64,000 nt of DNA from Bolinopsis microptera (Eukaryota; Ctenophora; Tentaculata; Lobata; Bolinopsidae), in NCBI RefSeq assembly GCF_026151205.1, contig NC_087077.1, positions 3,534,001-3,598,000 on the forward strand, given 5' to 3'. The notes under the pieces were generated by a model that ran no database searches, had not been told where the DNA came from, and worked only from the letters and a program-made list of their open reading frames with translations. Positions 22,295 to 34,541 of this stretch are shown in pieces; the first letter of the stretch is position 1; each line of letters starts with the position of its first letter. The translations under genes were made by a program, and so were the position numbers.

Positions 22295-24417
22295 TAAAGT
22301 GTTGCAGGTAAAATTTGTAATGTAATGGTGATCCTTAACTTGTCTCAAACAGCTTAACTGACTAGGAGTACATAATTTTGTACCAAATTCCTGTTAGTGC
22401 CATGTTATTGTACAATCATTGTTAATTATACTTGATACTAGTAATACCTTTTCAAAGTTTAAAAAACATCATGATTTCTAATAAGAATGGATCATACCAC
22501 AAGGTTATGGCTGTTGTACAAGTATCCTCCAAGTTGTTCTCAAGCAACTCATTATTTACCAAATCTATCGATGCTATATTGTACTTTAATTGTGAATTAC
22601 AATTTTGGTACTTTAAAAATTGATCATGGTGCACTATGCAGTCACTTAAATGTTAAAAGACTTAAAGACTGTTTATATATATCTAAAGACAGATAGTACT
22701 GCTGTTTTTTGATTAAAGTGTTTTTGTGCATGATGATTAACAAGTTCAAGCCGATAACTATACTACTATCCCTAAAACTTATCCACACTGTCTTATGGAA
22801 GAGGAGACAATAAAAAAACAAGTTTAAATGTTTTCCACTTATGAATATTTTCCGGGGTAAGCACAGGGCCCTAATGATCTATCATATAGTGGTCGTCCTA
22901 ATCATGACCACGGCCCCCTGCGAAGAAGAAGATGCTTGATCACCTTTTTTAAATGTAAAAATGGCCCGTGTCCGTTTCTATTACCCCAAAAAACAGTAAA
23001 CTGTACCCTACTTTGGTTCTCATGAGTAAAAGAATGATTCTTTAAAAATTAACTGTAATTTAAAGTTAAAAGTAAAGATGATAAACATCACAATATTAAT
23101 TAGATTCGAACATACCAAATGGCAGTGGTAGTGGCTGTTGTCCGATTATCTGCCACCAAGTAGCATCTGCAACATCTTCCGTTACGTCGACCCAAAACGT
23201 TGCCTCATCCCGCTGTCTTCTAGACACGAGGTATTTATCTTTTTGTCTATCTTGAGTTTTCCGTATTCTGCAGCCAAAAGATTTGTTTTTCTTGTTGACA
23301 TACTCTATCATCCAGCACTCGTTTGCTTTGCTATGTGGGGTATCGTGAACTAAGGCCCTACCATCGTCGCCATGTCTATCATCGAAAACCACTAACATCC
23401 GACCAGTGTTGGTATCTGATAAAGATAACAGAATTTTTGTCATTGTTTTAAGGGTGTTAAAAACGGTCTGGATAGATTATCTAGGGTACGTACTTTGGTT
23501 GTGACTTATTAATGCAGCTGCCCAAAACGGTTACGTATGAATTAAGAGGCGGAATTAAGCGAAACCAAACCCTGGATTGTTGTTGCTGACTGTTGCTGGT
23601 TTGTTGTTGCTTTAATGTTGTAACATTTCTGAGAATTAACTTCAGTTAATATAATTTCCCACTTGTCCTGCCCCCATGGAGGAGTTGTTGGTTGAGTGTG
23701 GACCCAGTAAGATTGTTCGTTCGTTGGATCAGAGTTGTGAGTCAGAGCGCAGCCAGCTGCAGGGCCATCTATTGCCTGTATCACACACCCATGAAGAGAT
23801 GTTGGGCCTGATAAATTAAAAATACTTCTATTTTTGACGACCCCAATGTTAATGTAGGTCCTGATATGTGTTGGTTCAGCCGAATTGCGAGGGATGTTGT
23901 ATAGGGGGGGGGGGGGGCCAAGTGGATATTTGTAGATATTTGTAGAATGTCATCCACTTTTTTCGTGAATTATCCATTGACAATAATCTACAAATATCTA
24001 CATTTATCTACAAAAAATGTATAGAAATTTGTGTGATTTCTTATCCATTACATGTTTTATCTATTGGATTCCAGAAAGCTTCTAGTAATTATACATGTCA
24101 TTAAATACCTGAATTAGGTTCCATATTTGATGTAACCACTCATCTATAATTTCATCAAGGACAACCCCTATATGCTTGCCTATACTTCTCTCAGTGCTTT
24201 GAATCTGACTGACCGTCAAGATCCTTCACTTGTTCTGGATCTGTCCTGCTTATACTAGTATTTTTTGAGAGAAGGATATTCAGCCACAGGACTTTTTCTG
24301 AAGAGTATCCATTTTCTAGCTGAGGCTTTCTTACTGCAAGTCTTTTTTTGTTCTCTGGAAATCTAATATAACTGATAGTTGTCATCTTATAACTTGGCAG
24401 ACGTTTAAAGATCTGAA

Positions 24418-25109
24418 ATGTACTTGCGATGGACTCATTCGCTATCTCCTTTTTCTGCAAAAGTAACAACATACCTACTAGGATCTGATGCTAATGAACA
24501 ACTCTTTGCTTGGATTCGAACTGGTATCTTTGCTGGTCGCCGCACAAATCTCGATGCCATAACTTTAGCATACGGCTGCGAGAAAATAAATCTTCGCTCA
24601 GAGCTCGCTCTTGCAGATGACATGACAGCCTATGCCCATTCCCGTGGACGCAGTATTTTCAGGGAAGAAGTTCCACTACCACACGAGACATGGAAGAATG
24701 ATACGAAGGAGGTCCACGATTTGAGTTCAAGTGACATCAAAATAGATAGCTTGAAGAAAGCCATGGAACGAGGTACCAAGGCTGTCGTGGACGATGGTAA
24801 GAAGTTCAAGTTACCTTTCCTGCAAATATTTGAAGATGAAAACATCATCCGATTGAATGAGAGGAGGATATAAATGACCCTGCAGAGTTGACTGAGTGTG
24901 AGAATGATGAAGTGGACTGTCCCACTTGCACTGATGATACTTATAATATGTTAGAATCGGAGGAAGCAGATTCGGAGGCAGCAACTGAGGTCAGCACAAC
25001 CCTCTTCGGAACGATCGACATAAGATTGGCAGAAACTCTGTTGCTGAACGGGGGAAAAACTAATTTTGGGGATTTTAGCATCAGCATTCGATCAAGAAAG
25101 CGGAGCTGA
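24418..25109 (+). pseudogene. transposase-like C-terminal fragment, frameshifted
   Basis: Frame one (to 24873) contains LLGSDANEQLFAWIRTG, GRRTNLDAITLAYGCEKI and a Lys/Glu-rich tail. Near 24,850 the reading moves by one base into a second frame with an acidic linker (SEEADSEAATEVS) ending LLNGGKTNFGDFSISIRSRKRS before a stop at 25109. The Ser-Asp-x-x-Glu-x-x-Phe pattern and following Arg-Arg-x-Asn resemble the end of a DDE-type transposase, and the location inside a TIR-bounded element supports that. I do not recognise the exact superfamily. The upstream catalytic part is absent, so the element is non-autonomous now. Confidence 0.45.
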
Positions 25110-25499
25110 GAGAGTTCAAATGTTCATGATTTGTTCGGAGCGAACAAAAACTGTTACAGAAATAACATTTAGATGGTTCATCCTCCTTCTCATCCTTCTC
25201 AGTGTTCCTACTCATCCTCTTCCTCATCCTGACATCCTCCTCCTTATCATCCTCCTCAGACCTCCTCTTCTTCAGGAGGGGGGGGGGGGGATTTTAGCAT
25301 CAGCTTTCGATCAAGAAAGCGAAGCTGAGGGAGTTCAAATGTCATGATTTCCAAGGGTCGGGTTAAGTTTGTTTCGCAAAACTATACTCCAGCAAAGTTT
25401 GCATGTCCTGCAGGACGGCTCAAGATAAATTCATACTAATTTCACAAAGCAATGATCTCTTGCCCATGAGGTGATTACGAAATAGTCAACCACACTGCT

Positions 25500-27720
25500 C
25501 CTTCTCCTCCTTGGTCCTCTTCCTCCTCCCAAGTCTTCCACCTCCTTATCCTCCTCCTCCTCCTCCTCCTCCTCCTCCTCCTCCTCCTCCTCCTCCTCCT
25601 CCTCCTCCTCCTCCTCCTCCTCCTCCTCAGTCCTACACATCCTCCGCCTCCTCAGTCCTTCTCCTCCTCAGTCCTTCTCCTTCTCAGTCCTCCTCAACCT
25701 CCTCCTCCTCCTCTTCAATCATCCCCCTCCGCAGTCCGGAGTGAACAAAAACTGTTACGGAAATGACATTTAGATGGTTCATCCTCCTTCTCATCCTTCT
25801 CAGTGTTCCTACTCATCCTCTTCCTCATCCTGACATCCTCCTCCTTATCATCCTCCTCAGATCTCCTCTTCCTCAGTCCTCCTCTTCCTCTGTCCTCCTC
25901 ACCCTCTTCCACCTTATCCTCAGTCCTCCTCTTCCTCAGTCCTCTTCCTCAGTCATCCTTCCCTCCTCAGTCCTCCTCAGTCATCGCATGTACATTGTAC
26001 AGTTCCTTCTCAGTCCTCCGTCTCCCCATCTGCATCCTCCTCCTCAGAAAGCGGACATTTTTACAGGCCTCCTCCTCCTAAGTCTTCCTCCTCAGTCCCC
26101 CTCCTAACTCTTCCTCCTCAGTCTCCCTCCTCCTAACTCTTCCTCCTCGGTCCCCCTCCTCCTAACTCTTCATCCTCATTCCCCCTCCTCCTAACTCTTC
26201 CTCCTCAGTCCTCCTTCTAACTCTTCCTCCTCAGTCCTTCTCTTCACAGTCCTCCTCAACCTCCTTCCCTCCTCCTCAGTCCTCCTCAAACTCCTCCTCC
26301 TCAGTCATCGCATGTACAGTTCCTTCTCAGTCCTCCGTCTCCCCATCCGCATCCTCTTCCTCAGAAAGCGGACAAAAACGGACATAAACGGATACAAACG
26401 GACAAAAACTCTCACGGAAATAACATTTAGATGCTTCCTCCTCCTCCTTCTCCACTCCTCCTCCTTCCCCCATCATCCTCCTCAGTCCTCCACCTCCTCC
26501 TAAGTCCTCCTCCTCAGTCCCCTCCTCAGTCCTCCTTCTTCCCAGTCATTCTCCTTCTACTCAGTCCTCCTCCTCCTCAGTCCTCTCCTTCTCAGTCCTA
26601 CTGTTCCTCCTGAGTATTTTTCCTCCTCCTCTTCCTCAGTCCTCCTCAACCTCCTCCCCCTCCACCTCACCTTCAGTCCTCTTCTTCCTCAGTCCTCCTC
26701 CTCAGTTATCCTTTTCCTCCTCAGTTCTCCTCAGTCCTCGCTTGTACAGTTTCTTCTCAGTCCTCCGTCTCCCCATCCGCAAGCGGACAAAAATGGACAA
26801 AAACGGACAAAAACTGTTACAGAAATAAAATTTAGATGCTTCCTTCTCCCCTACTCTTCCTTCTCTTCCTCCTTCCCCTCATCCTCCTCCTCAGTCCTCC
26901 TTCTCCTTAGTCCTTCTCCTCAGTCCCCCTCCTGATCCTCCTAACTCTTCCTCCTCAGTCCTCCTCTTCCTAACTTCCTCCTCAGTCCACCTCCTCCTTA
27001 ATCTTCCTCCTCAGTCCCCCTCCTCCTAACACTTCCTCCTCAGTCCCCCTCCTTCTGATTCTTCCTCCTCAGTCCCCCTCCTAACTCTTCCTCCCCAGTC
27101 ATTCTCCTCCTCTTTTCCTCCTCAGTCCTCTCCTTTTCAGTCCTACTGATCCTCTTGGGTGTTTTTCCTCCTCAGTCCTCTTCCGTCCTCCTCTTCCTCA
27201 GTCCTCCTCAACCTCCTCCACCTCTTTCTCAGTCCTCTTTTTCCTCAGTCCTCCTCCTCCTCAGTCATCCTCTTCCTCCTCAGTCCTTATATGTACGACA
27301 CATTCTCATTTCTCATTTCTGAAAACAGTATTCCTATTTTTTTTCCTAATTACATGATGGCGTTTATTCAAAGGGCATATACTAGGATAGACCTCTGCCT
27401 CGGTCAAAAAAGCACCCCACGGCTTCCCTCGGCCTCGGTCTTAACTAAGATGGCACTCCTCGGCCTCGGCTATTAAGATAAAAAAGTACCCCTCGGCCTC
27501 GCCCTAAGCCGATCAGTGATCCTCATCCTCCTCAATATTCCTCCTTAGTCCTCCTCCTCCTCCCCAGTCCTCATCCTCCTCCTCCTCTTCCTTCTCAGTC
27601 CTCATCCTCTTCCTCCTTCTCCTCAGTCCTCCTCCTCAGTTCTCCTCTTCCTTCTCCTCAGTCCCCTCCTTCTCCACAGTCCTCCTAGCCTCCTCTTCCA
27701 CCTCCTCCTCCTCATTCCAC
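25500..27720. repeat. 2.2 kb polypyrimidine (TCC-rich) minisatellite region
   Basis: The plus strand is almost entirely C and T: a pure (TCC)n run at about 25,548-25,628, then irregular CCTCCTCAGTCCTCCT repeats. A longer-order unit is visible because a non-pyrimidine spacer with CGGACAAAAACTGTTACGGAAATGACATTTAGATG recurs near 25,150, 25,750, 26,410 and 26,815, and a CATGTACAGTTCCTTCTCAGTCCTCCGTCTCCCC block recurs near 25,990, 26,310 and 26,745. A separate CTCGGCCTCGG cluster lies at 27,390-27,510. Long Ser/Pro or Glu frames here are composition artefacts. Confidence 0.85.
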
Positions 27721-29057
27721 CTTGTGACAATTTTATTTTGCCATATTTAACAGTACCTCTTTTATCTCTCCCTAGTCAGGCGGATGGCATGGTTGGAAGT
27801 TCAGACTGACAGCACCGGTACTAGAGATCAGAACTTTAGCCCCCCCCCCCACCGCGCCGCCCCCCCATAATATGCAACATTAAATTAGATAGTTCCACCC
27901 TTTTAGATCATTGCTTTTCTCTATTGTATGATAGTGTTTATGGACCATAATCTCCATGTAAATACACTCAAATAAACATAGAAGAACTGTGCAAGTAGTC
28001 AGATAATATCATTAAAGCACTTAGCATATATAAAACGTGATGAAATTGAAGTTAATGCCCAGAAATTCTACTGAATTTTTGGAGATAAATGTAGATATTT
28101 GTAGAATGTCATCCACTTTTTTCGTGGATTATCCATTCTACATTAATCTACAAATATCTACAAATATCCACTTGGCCCCCCCCCCCCCTGTATAAGGTTG
28201 GACTATAAATTGATTTTAAAAGCAAATTACCTGCACTTAAACTGAGTCCCCCGAAGCTAGGAGTGGGAAGGTCGGGTAAAGCATCGTATTGGGGTGGAGC
28301 AGAGGGCGGTGCAGCATTATCGTTTGGCACTGATAATATGGGGTTATAAGGCAGGTAAGAATCAATATACTATGTAAAAGACATATTGATATAGTTGGGG
28401 GAGTTGGGGGGGACTGAGCTAGCAAAAAGTCTTCACTCTTCTATCTTCCCAAAATACTGCACTGCCATATTTTTCATATTAATATCCTACAGGCTACACT
28501 CCCCCCTCCCCCCCCCCCTCTAATCATAATCATATACTTACTTCCCCTGGCCCTGTTCCTGTCTAGGTCGTTCTGTAATGTTTCGAACTCTCTTTTTAGC
28601 CGTACATTCTCCACGACTGCTACATCTTTATCCGATCGGATTTTTCTCTCTACATTTCTCAGGTAGAACACGTATTCTGGGATTAATTATTCAGTCAATT
28701 CATTTTTAATATGTAGTATAGATTGACTTCGGGAATCTGGATTTTAACCGAATATTAGATATCGTATATTCAGTAATCAACTTCTTTGTCTGCAATGAAT
28801 TCTGGCCAATACCCAAAAACAAATAAGTTGAAAACAACACCTTATTTTGATACATGTAACGATTTGAGGGGCCAATGATCCGATACCAGCTCTGAGGTCC
28901 TCGTCCGATACTGGTATCACCTCCTCCAGCGTGGAGAAGATGGATAGACTTGACATAATATGTGATTACACCCCAATGCTAGCTGTGGTATTTAGTTTAG
29001 TTTGATGGTAGTGAAAATTGGATTTATTACTTTGATATGCGCAGTTAATCTTTATAA

Positions 29058-29379
29058 TACCTTCCGGGAATTATATCCACTAAAAGTCTCGGACACTGAG
29101 AGCTGATAATTTGCCGATATATCCCGCAAGGGAAGCCAAGGTATTATCAGCATAGACCTCAGACTGGCTGGCGGCAAGTTGTAAAACAAATAACACTGGC
29201 GTTCTATATATTAGACACTATATTGTATCATGCGCACGTATCGGATTACACCCCTTCCAATTCGGAACCGGAAAATATTATAATACATAATAGCTTGGCA
29301 AATTCGTGCCCGCGCGTTCCCTCCAGCAAGCTGTCGGGAATTATCGCGCTCAGCACTCATTAGCCAAACTATTATTATA
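29058..29379. mobile_element. 322-bp insertion flanked by TTATAA duplication
   Basis: TTATAA occurs at 29052-29057 and 29380-29385, while unit 4 has an uninterrupted ATCTTTATAAGCCTCTG at 53,951. The insert begins TACCTTCCGGGAATTATATCC and is less AT-rich than its surroundings. I see no coding frame, clear terminal inverted repeat or RNA-polymerase-III box, so its class is open (SINE- or MITE-like). Confidence 0.5.
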
Positions 29380-29603
29380 TTATAAGCCTCTGTTCCTTTT
29401 AAAGTAGATATTTAAAAAGAAAAAGAATGTTCAGCTTATCATTAAAATTGAATACAAATTTTAGTTTTTTTAGTCTGATGAAATATATGACTACATAGAT
29501 TAATCAAATTTTACTTAAAACTTAACCAGTTGCATACAGATTTAAGATTATGGTTTTCATTCTAAATATAGCATGGTAGATAAAAGTTAACTTAAATTTT
29601 AAA

Positions 29604-30530
29604 TTGTCTCATAAAATTTATAAATCAAAAATGGCTAAAAATTTATAAATCAAAAATGGCTAAAACGACAACAAATTGTTCAAATACTAGATTAAAATTA
29701 GACATTTTAAAATAATCTATTTATATACACAAATTAGGACTCGATCGTATGATAAACGTGTGTGTAGTATTAATTCATGTAAAATTTGTCCTTAGTAGAT
29801 AGTTTGATTTGTCCTTTGATAGATTGTGAAGTGAAGAATGTTGTATATAAGATTAAGTGTAAATATGTGACCAGCTGTATATTGGAGAAACCAGTAGGAA
29901 AGTACATGCTCGTGTAGGTGTGCACTTACGTTACGCTACTTACCCATCTACCCCATCTAATGTTAGTCAAGCTTTTTCCATACATTATTCGAGCTGTCAT
30001 GAGGGGTTAAATCCCAGTTTAGAAGTAGATGTCTTAAGAATTGAGCCTAATACTGTCAGAAGAAAGATTTTCGAAGCGATGTTTATTATTAATCTGAACC
30101 CTACAATTAACAGGAGAGAAGAACTGGATATTATTAAACGTTTTATCATAGCTAGTACTGAATAATTTTAGATATTTCAGTTTCATTCCCTGTTTATTGC
30201 GTACAGTTTCAGTTTTCGAGTAGTAGTAAGTTATAGTGTTTTTACACATCTCGCTCACAATCATTAACCACTCACTATATTTTCACTCACATTGTGTATA
30301 CACCATCTCAAATGTATTGTATCTTTTACCTTATCATCTGTTATCACTGTACATGTCATTCCATCACACGATCACAATCACGTACTTGCTTTTCAGCGGA
30401 TGTTTTAGGTTTATTGAATAGCAGATCGAGTAATTTGTGTATACATAGATTTTGATTCTAATTTAAATCTAATATTTGAACAATTTGTTGTCGTTTAGCC
30501 ATTTTTGATTTATAAATTTTATGAGACAGT
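29604..30530 (+). mobile_element. Penelope-like element relic with inverted terminal repeats
   Basis: A GIY-YIG-like domain is readable from about 29,820 to 30,165: KNVVYKIKCKY, a frame slip, then LYIGETSRKVHARVGVHLRY and HYSSCHEGL, LRIEPNTVRRKIFEAM and LNPTINRREELDII before the stop. This order is the endonuclease end of Penelope-like retroelements. The left (29,604-29,700) and right (30,458-30,530) ends are inverted copies of each other (TCTCATAAAATTTATAAATC ... ACAACAAATTGTTCAAATA), as reported for the terminal repeats of this class; the left one has a duplicated 25-bp segment. Host sequence resumes near 30,711. The interval 30,720-31,170 is the AT-rich 3' flank of unit 8. Confidence 0.65.
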
Positions 30531-31084
30531 TTTCTCACATATTTACCAATTTTGTCAGCATGAATACGAAGTTGTTACTTGGAAACGTCGTTTATCCTAA
30601 AGTCCTAACAGTGAAGTATCATTTGTCGCAGAAATAAGAATAATCAGAAATTATCATCTTTCTATAGTTATGCGACTAATAAATAATGTTCCAGTCCATA
30701 ATCTGAAATATTAAAGTAAAATAATTTAAATACCAATCCAATTTGAAGTATAATTAATATTTCTATAATAATCAAAGAGAAACCATAGAATCTTTCAATT
30801 TATAAAATCAATTCTCATAATTCTAAGTGAAATATATCATAGACATTTTGCTATAAGATAATATGGCATGCCTAAGATATAAAAAACTTAATTTAATTTA
30901 AATTAATGAGGAATGAACAATTTGGTTTATATCAAGTTTTAGTTAACACCGTTATATAAGTGTGTGTGCTTAATTTAATACTGAATGTCATTAGATTCGT
31001 TGAGGTTGATTCCTGACTTCGGGTAGTACTCACCAAACAAATTTTGGTTAAGTATCATATTCAGTTCTTCTCGCAGGCTGAACT

Positions 31085-31175
31085 TTGTCAACTGACTAAA
31101 CCTCGTGACTAAACCTCGTGACTCAACCTCGTGACTAAATCTCGTGACTAACCCTCGTGACTAAACTTCCTGACT
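31085..31175. repeat. 13-bp minisatellite 3' of unit 8 F exon
   Basis: About six copies of CCTCGTGACTAAA, ending a few bases before the minus-strand stop codon at 31174. The same repeat occurs at the same place in units 7 and 6 (35,265-35,320; 37,632-37,687), 5 (42,262-42,835) and 3 (54,575-54,840), so it is an inherited 3' UTR feature. Confidence 0.8.
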
Positions 31176-34100
31176 AAATCGGGTATTTCATTAATTGGAA
31201 AATCCAACGAATGCTTCCATCATTTTCATCATTTGGCATTGGTTTGATTGCCCGAACTTGGTGATTGCCTCTCTCATCCTTAGCGTCGTCACACTTTAAT
31301 GCTTGTCCCGTTTTCTGATTGATTATCATATAGGCTCCGTCACTCATCTTTTGAATTAGCCAATTTACTTTAACCTTGTCAGCAAAAAAAGCCATATTTT
31401 TTTTACACAACAAAGTACCAAAATCGCTCATTATTGTGAATATTGGTTTACCCCATATTGGTCCACATACTGACATTATCTCCTTGCCTCCATCTTCGTA
31501 GTCATACCGTTCGTTTACCAAAGCCTGTTTATATTTTCCTTTAGCTAAATTGTTTGTATGAAATAGTGGTCCGTGATATTTTTGGTTGAATATCTTGTAA
31601 ATGTAAGTATCCCATTTCGTGAGGCTGTGAATTTCTATTTGGACAACAGGTCGATTAGTAAAGGATGATGGTTGCGAGTCACCTGAATTGTAAATGATTA
31701 TGTTACAAAGATAGTCCGAGGTTATTCAATGTGCTACCCAAAATACATAGTTGTTGTGTAGTTTAACGTTGCCGTGGATGTTGAGCTGACAATAGAAACT
31801 CATCCTCTTTATCATATCCGAAAAAATATCTTATTTTCTGTCTCAAATTTTGTAAGTTTGCCACCTTTAAAAAAAGTCACCCATAAGGATTAAGGAACAA
31901 CGACTCAAGCGAGGATTCACTATACAGGACATTCAACAAGATAGATGAGGAAGTTGATCACTCTTTTTAAATGTACAAATGGCCTGAGTCCGTTTCTATT
32001 GCCCTCAAAAACGACAGAGGTAAACTGTAACCTATTTGGTTCTCAGGAGCAAAAGAATAATATATAATTCTTTTAACTTTATAATAGGCTTAAATCAAAG
32101 CCGATGAAGTTAAACATCACAATATTAATAAGATTCGAACTTACCAAAAGGCAGTGGTTGTGGTTGTTGTCCGATTATCTGCCACAAAGTAGCATCTTCA
32201 ATATTTTCCGTTACGTCGACCCAAAACGTTGCCTTATCCCGCTGCCTTCTAGACACGAGGTATTTATCTTTTTGTCTATCTTGAGTTTTCCGTATTCTGC
32301 AGCCAAAAGACTTGTTTTCATTGTCGATATACTTGATCATCCAGCACTCGTTTGCTTTGCTACATGATTGGGTTTTGTGAATTAGTGCTCTACCGTCGTC
32401 TCCATGATTATCATTGAGTACTACTAACATCCGACCAGTGTTGGGATCTGATAACGATAATTGAGTTTTTGTCACTGTTGTAAGGGTGTTAAAAACGGTC
32501 CGGATAGATTAGCTAGGTTACGTACTTAGGTTGTGACTTATTAATGCAGCTGCCCAAACCAATGCCATACGACATATGAAATCATGGGGTCACTTATGGT
32601 TATTTACAGCGGAATTAAAGCTGTACCTAACATGAAGTCGGTTTTAGTAGGTCTTATATTTAAAAAGAAAAAATAACCTGGAATATTTGTTGCTGATTGT
32701 TGCTGGTTTGTTGTTGCCTTAATGTTGTAACATTTCTGAGAATTAACTACAGTTAGTATAATTTCCCACTTGTCCTGCCCCCATGGAGGAGTTGTTGGTT
32801 GAGTGTGGACCCAGTAAGATTGTTCGTTCTTTGGATCAGAGTTGTGAGTCAGGGCACAGCCAGCTGCAGGGCCATCTATTGCCTGTATCACACACCCATG
32901 TTGTTCATTTGGTGATGCTGAACTCTGTGCTAGATCAAGATGGAGAGTTAGGAATGGTAGTAACAAGAGATGTTGGACCGGGCCCCAATGTTAATGTAGG
33001 TCCTGATATGTGTTGGTTCAGCCGAATTGCGAGGGATGTTGTATAAGGTTGGACTATAAATTGATTTTAAAAGCAAATTACCTGCACTAAAACTAACTCC
33101 TGAGAAGCTAGGAGTGGGAAAGTCGGGTAAAGCATCGTAAAGGGGTGGAGCAGAGGGCGGTGCAGGTGCATCATGATCATATACCACTGTTAATATGGGG
33201 TTATAAGGCAGATAAGAATCAATATACTATGTAAAAGACATATTGATATAGTTGGGGTGGACTGAGCTTGCAAAAAGACGTGTGAATTAATTTATAAGAT
33301 CTTCACTCTTTAATCCCTCCAAAATACTGCTCGACCATATTAATATCCTACACTCAAATGTTTCAATTTCCTCCGCCCCCTCTCTTATCCTACACTTACC
33401 TCCCCTGTTCCTGTCTAGATAGTTCTGTAATGTTTCCAACTCTCTCTTTAACCGTACATTCTCCACGACTGCTGCATCCTTATCTGATGAGTTGATATAG
33501 TTGGGGTGGACTGAGCTAGCAAAAAGTGTTCACTCTTCTATCTTCCCAAAATACTGAACTGCCATATGAATATACTACACTCGAATGTTTCAAGCCCCTC
33601 CCCCCCCCCCCACCCCCCTTCCCCGCCCCCCCCCCCCCCCCCCCCCCTCTACTCCTATACTTACTTCCCATGGCCCTGTTCCTGTCTAGGTCGTTCTGTA
33701 ATGTTTCCAACTGTCCTTTTAGACGTGCATTCTCCACGACTGCTACAACCTTATCCGATCGGATTTCTCTCTGTACGTTTTGTAATGTTTCCAACTCTCT
33801 CTTTAACCGTACATTCTCCACGACTGCTGCATCCTTATCTGATGAGTTGATATAGTTGGGTTGGACTGAGCTAGCAAAAAGTCTTCACTCTTCTATCTTC
33901 CCAAAATTCTGAATTGCCATATTTTTCATATGAATATACTACACTCGAATGTTTCAAGCCCCCCCCCCCCCCCCCCCCTTCCCCGCTCCCCCCCCCCCTC
34001 CCCCTCTAATCCGATACTTACTTCCCCTGGCCCTGATCCTGTCTAGGTCGTTCTGTAATGTTTCCAACTGTCCTTTTAGACGTGCATTCTCCACGACTGC

Positions 34101-34541
34101 TACAATCTTATCCGATCGGATTTCTCTCTGTACGTTTTGTAATGTTTCCAACTTTCTCTCTAACCGTACATTCTCCGCGACTGCTACATCTTTATCCGCC
34201 ACTGCTACATCCTTATCCGATCGGATTTCTCTATTTACGTTTCTCAGGTAGAACACGTATTCTGGGATTAATTATTCAGTCAACTCATTTTTAATATGTA
34301 GTATAGATTGACTTCGGGAATCGGGATTTTTAACCGAATATTAGATATTGCATATTCAGTAATCAACTGCTTAGTCTGCAATGTATTCTGGCAATACCCA
34401 AAAACAAATAAGAAGAAAACAACACCTTATTTCGATACCTGCAACAATTTGAGGGGCCAATGATCCGATACCAGCTCTGAGGTCCTCGTCCGATACTGGT
34501 ATCACCTCCTCCAGCGTGGAGAAGATGGAGAGACTTGACAT
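31174..34541 (-). CDS. lectin-like array unit 8, eight exons, three coiled-coil exons
   Basis: Exons: A 34439-34541, B1 34022-34261, B2 33666-33839, B3 33400-33483, C 33082-33186, D 32678-32929, E 32145-32447, F 31174-31682, 589 residues predicted. All junctions are phase 1 and all exons open. N-terminus MSSLSIFSTLEEV has no signal peptide. B exons form a long coiled coil with repeated VAVVENVRLKRELETLQN blocks. C contains PSAPPLYDALPD, overlapping PSAP (TSG101-binding type) and PPxY (WW-binding type) motifs. D-E-F form beta-trefoil-like repeats with Trp/hydrophobic marks (DKWEI, ECWMI, FWVDV, LWQI) and a ricin-like end (GAYMIINQKTGQALKCDDAK, RWIFQLM). Probably a cytosolic or unconventionally secreted carbohydrate-binding protein; that is inference. 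The E-F intron contains a receptor-tail relic at about 31,835-31,965. Confidence 0.7.
31835..31965 (+). pseudogene. GPCR C-terminal tail relic in the last intron of unit 8
   Basis: CAAATTTTGTAAGTTTG, AAAGTCACCC, GGAACAACGACTCAAGCGAGGATTCACTATACAGGACATTCAACAAGATAGATGAGGAAG follow the order of the intact receptor from FCKFV to NKIEEE with gaps. Equivalent relics are at 38,335-38,475 (unit 6), 45,285-45,370 (upstream of unit 5) and 55,505-55,610 (unit 3). Confidence 0.6.

Larger units (their letters stand above)
23904..28188. mobile_element. 4.3 kb DNA transposon with G/C-homopolymer ends and 6-bp TSD
   Basis: The element lies between two copies of TGTATA (23898-23903 and 28189-28194); other units have an uninterrupted GGATGTTGTATAAGGTTGG at this spot. 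Ends are inverted: 14 G then CCAAGTGGATATTTGTAGAT on the left, and the complement with 13 C on the right. Each end region folds further on itself (CTACAAATATCTAC against GTAGATATTTGTAG). Inside are a degraded transposase-like frame (24418-25109) and a 2.2 kb polypyrimidine array. A 6-bp duplication fits only some superfamilies (for example IS3EU-like), but the terminal G-run is unusual and I do not assign it. It sits in the C-D intron of unit 9. Confidence 0.7.
19328..28956 (-). pseudogene. lectin-like array unit 9 (complete exon set, stop at the A/B junction)
   Basis: Exons: A 28854-28956, B 28542-28676, C 28231-28329, D 23571-23807, E 23116-23415, F 19328-19854. All stay in phase 1 and sum to 467 codons, but the last base of exon A is T instead of G, so splicing to exon B (which begins AA) makes TAA. 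Exon D has lost its 5' 65 bp and usual acceptor; a TTTATCAG in the former intron restores an in-frame start (TSLHGCVIQAIDG). Its donor is also altered to GTTTGG. Exon F is open and of the second F type (NTQLFAPAEFSG, EQWEIKEHCDGYYMIIN, DDAKDGRGNHKVLVG). The C-D intron contains the 4.3 kb transposon; the E-F intron contains receptor copy 2 and the REL retrotransposon. Probably a recent pseudogene. Confidence 0.6.

Noticed and set aside
25431..26613. Poly-Pro, Ser-rich and poly-Glu open frames
   Set aside because: Pure composition effect of the TCC/polypyrimidine array; no conserved start, no non-repetitive domain.
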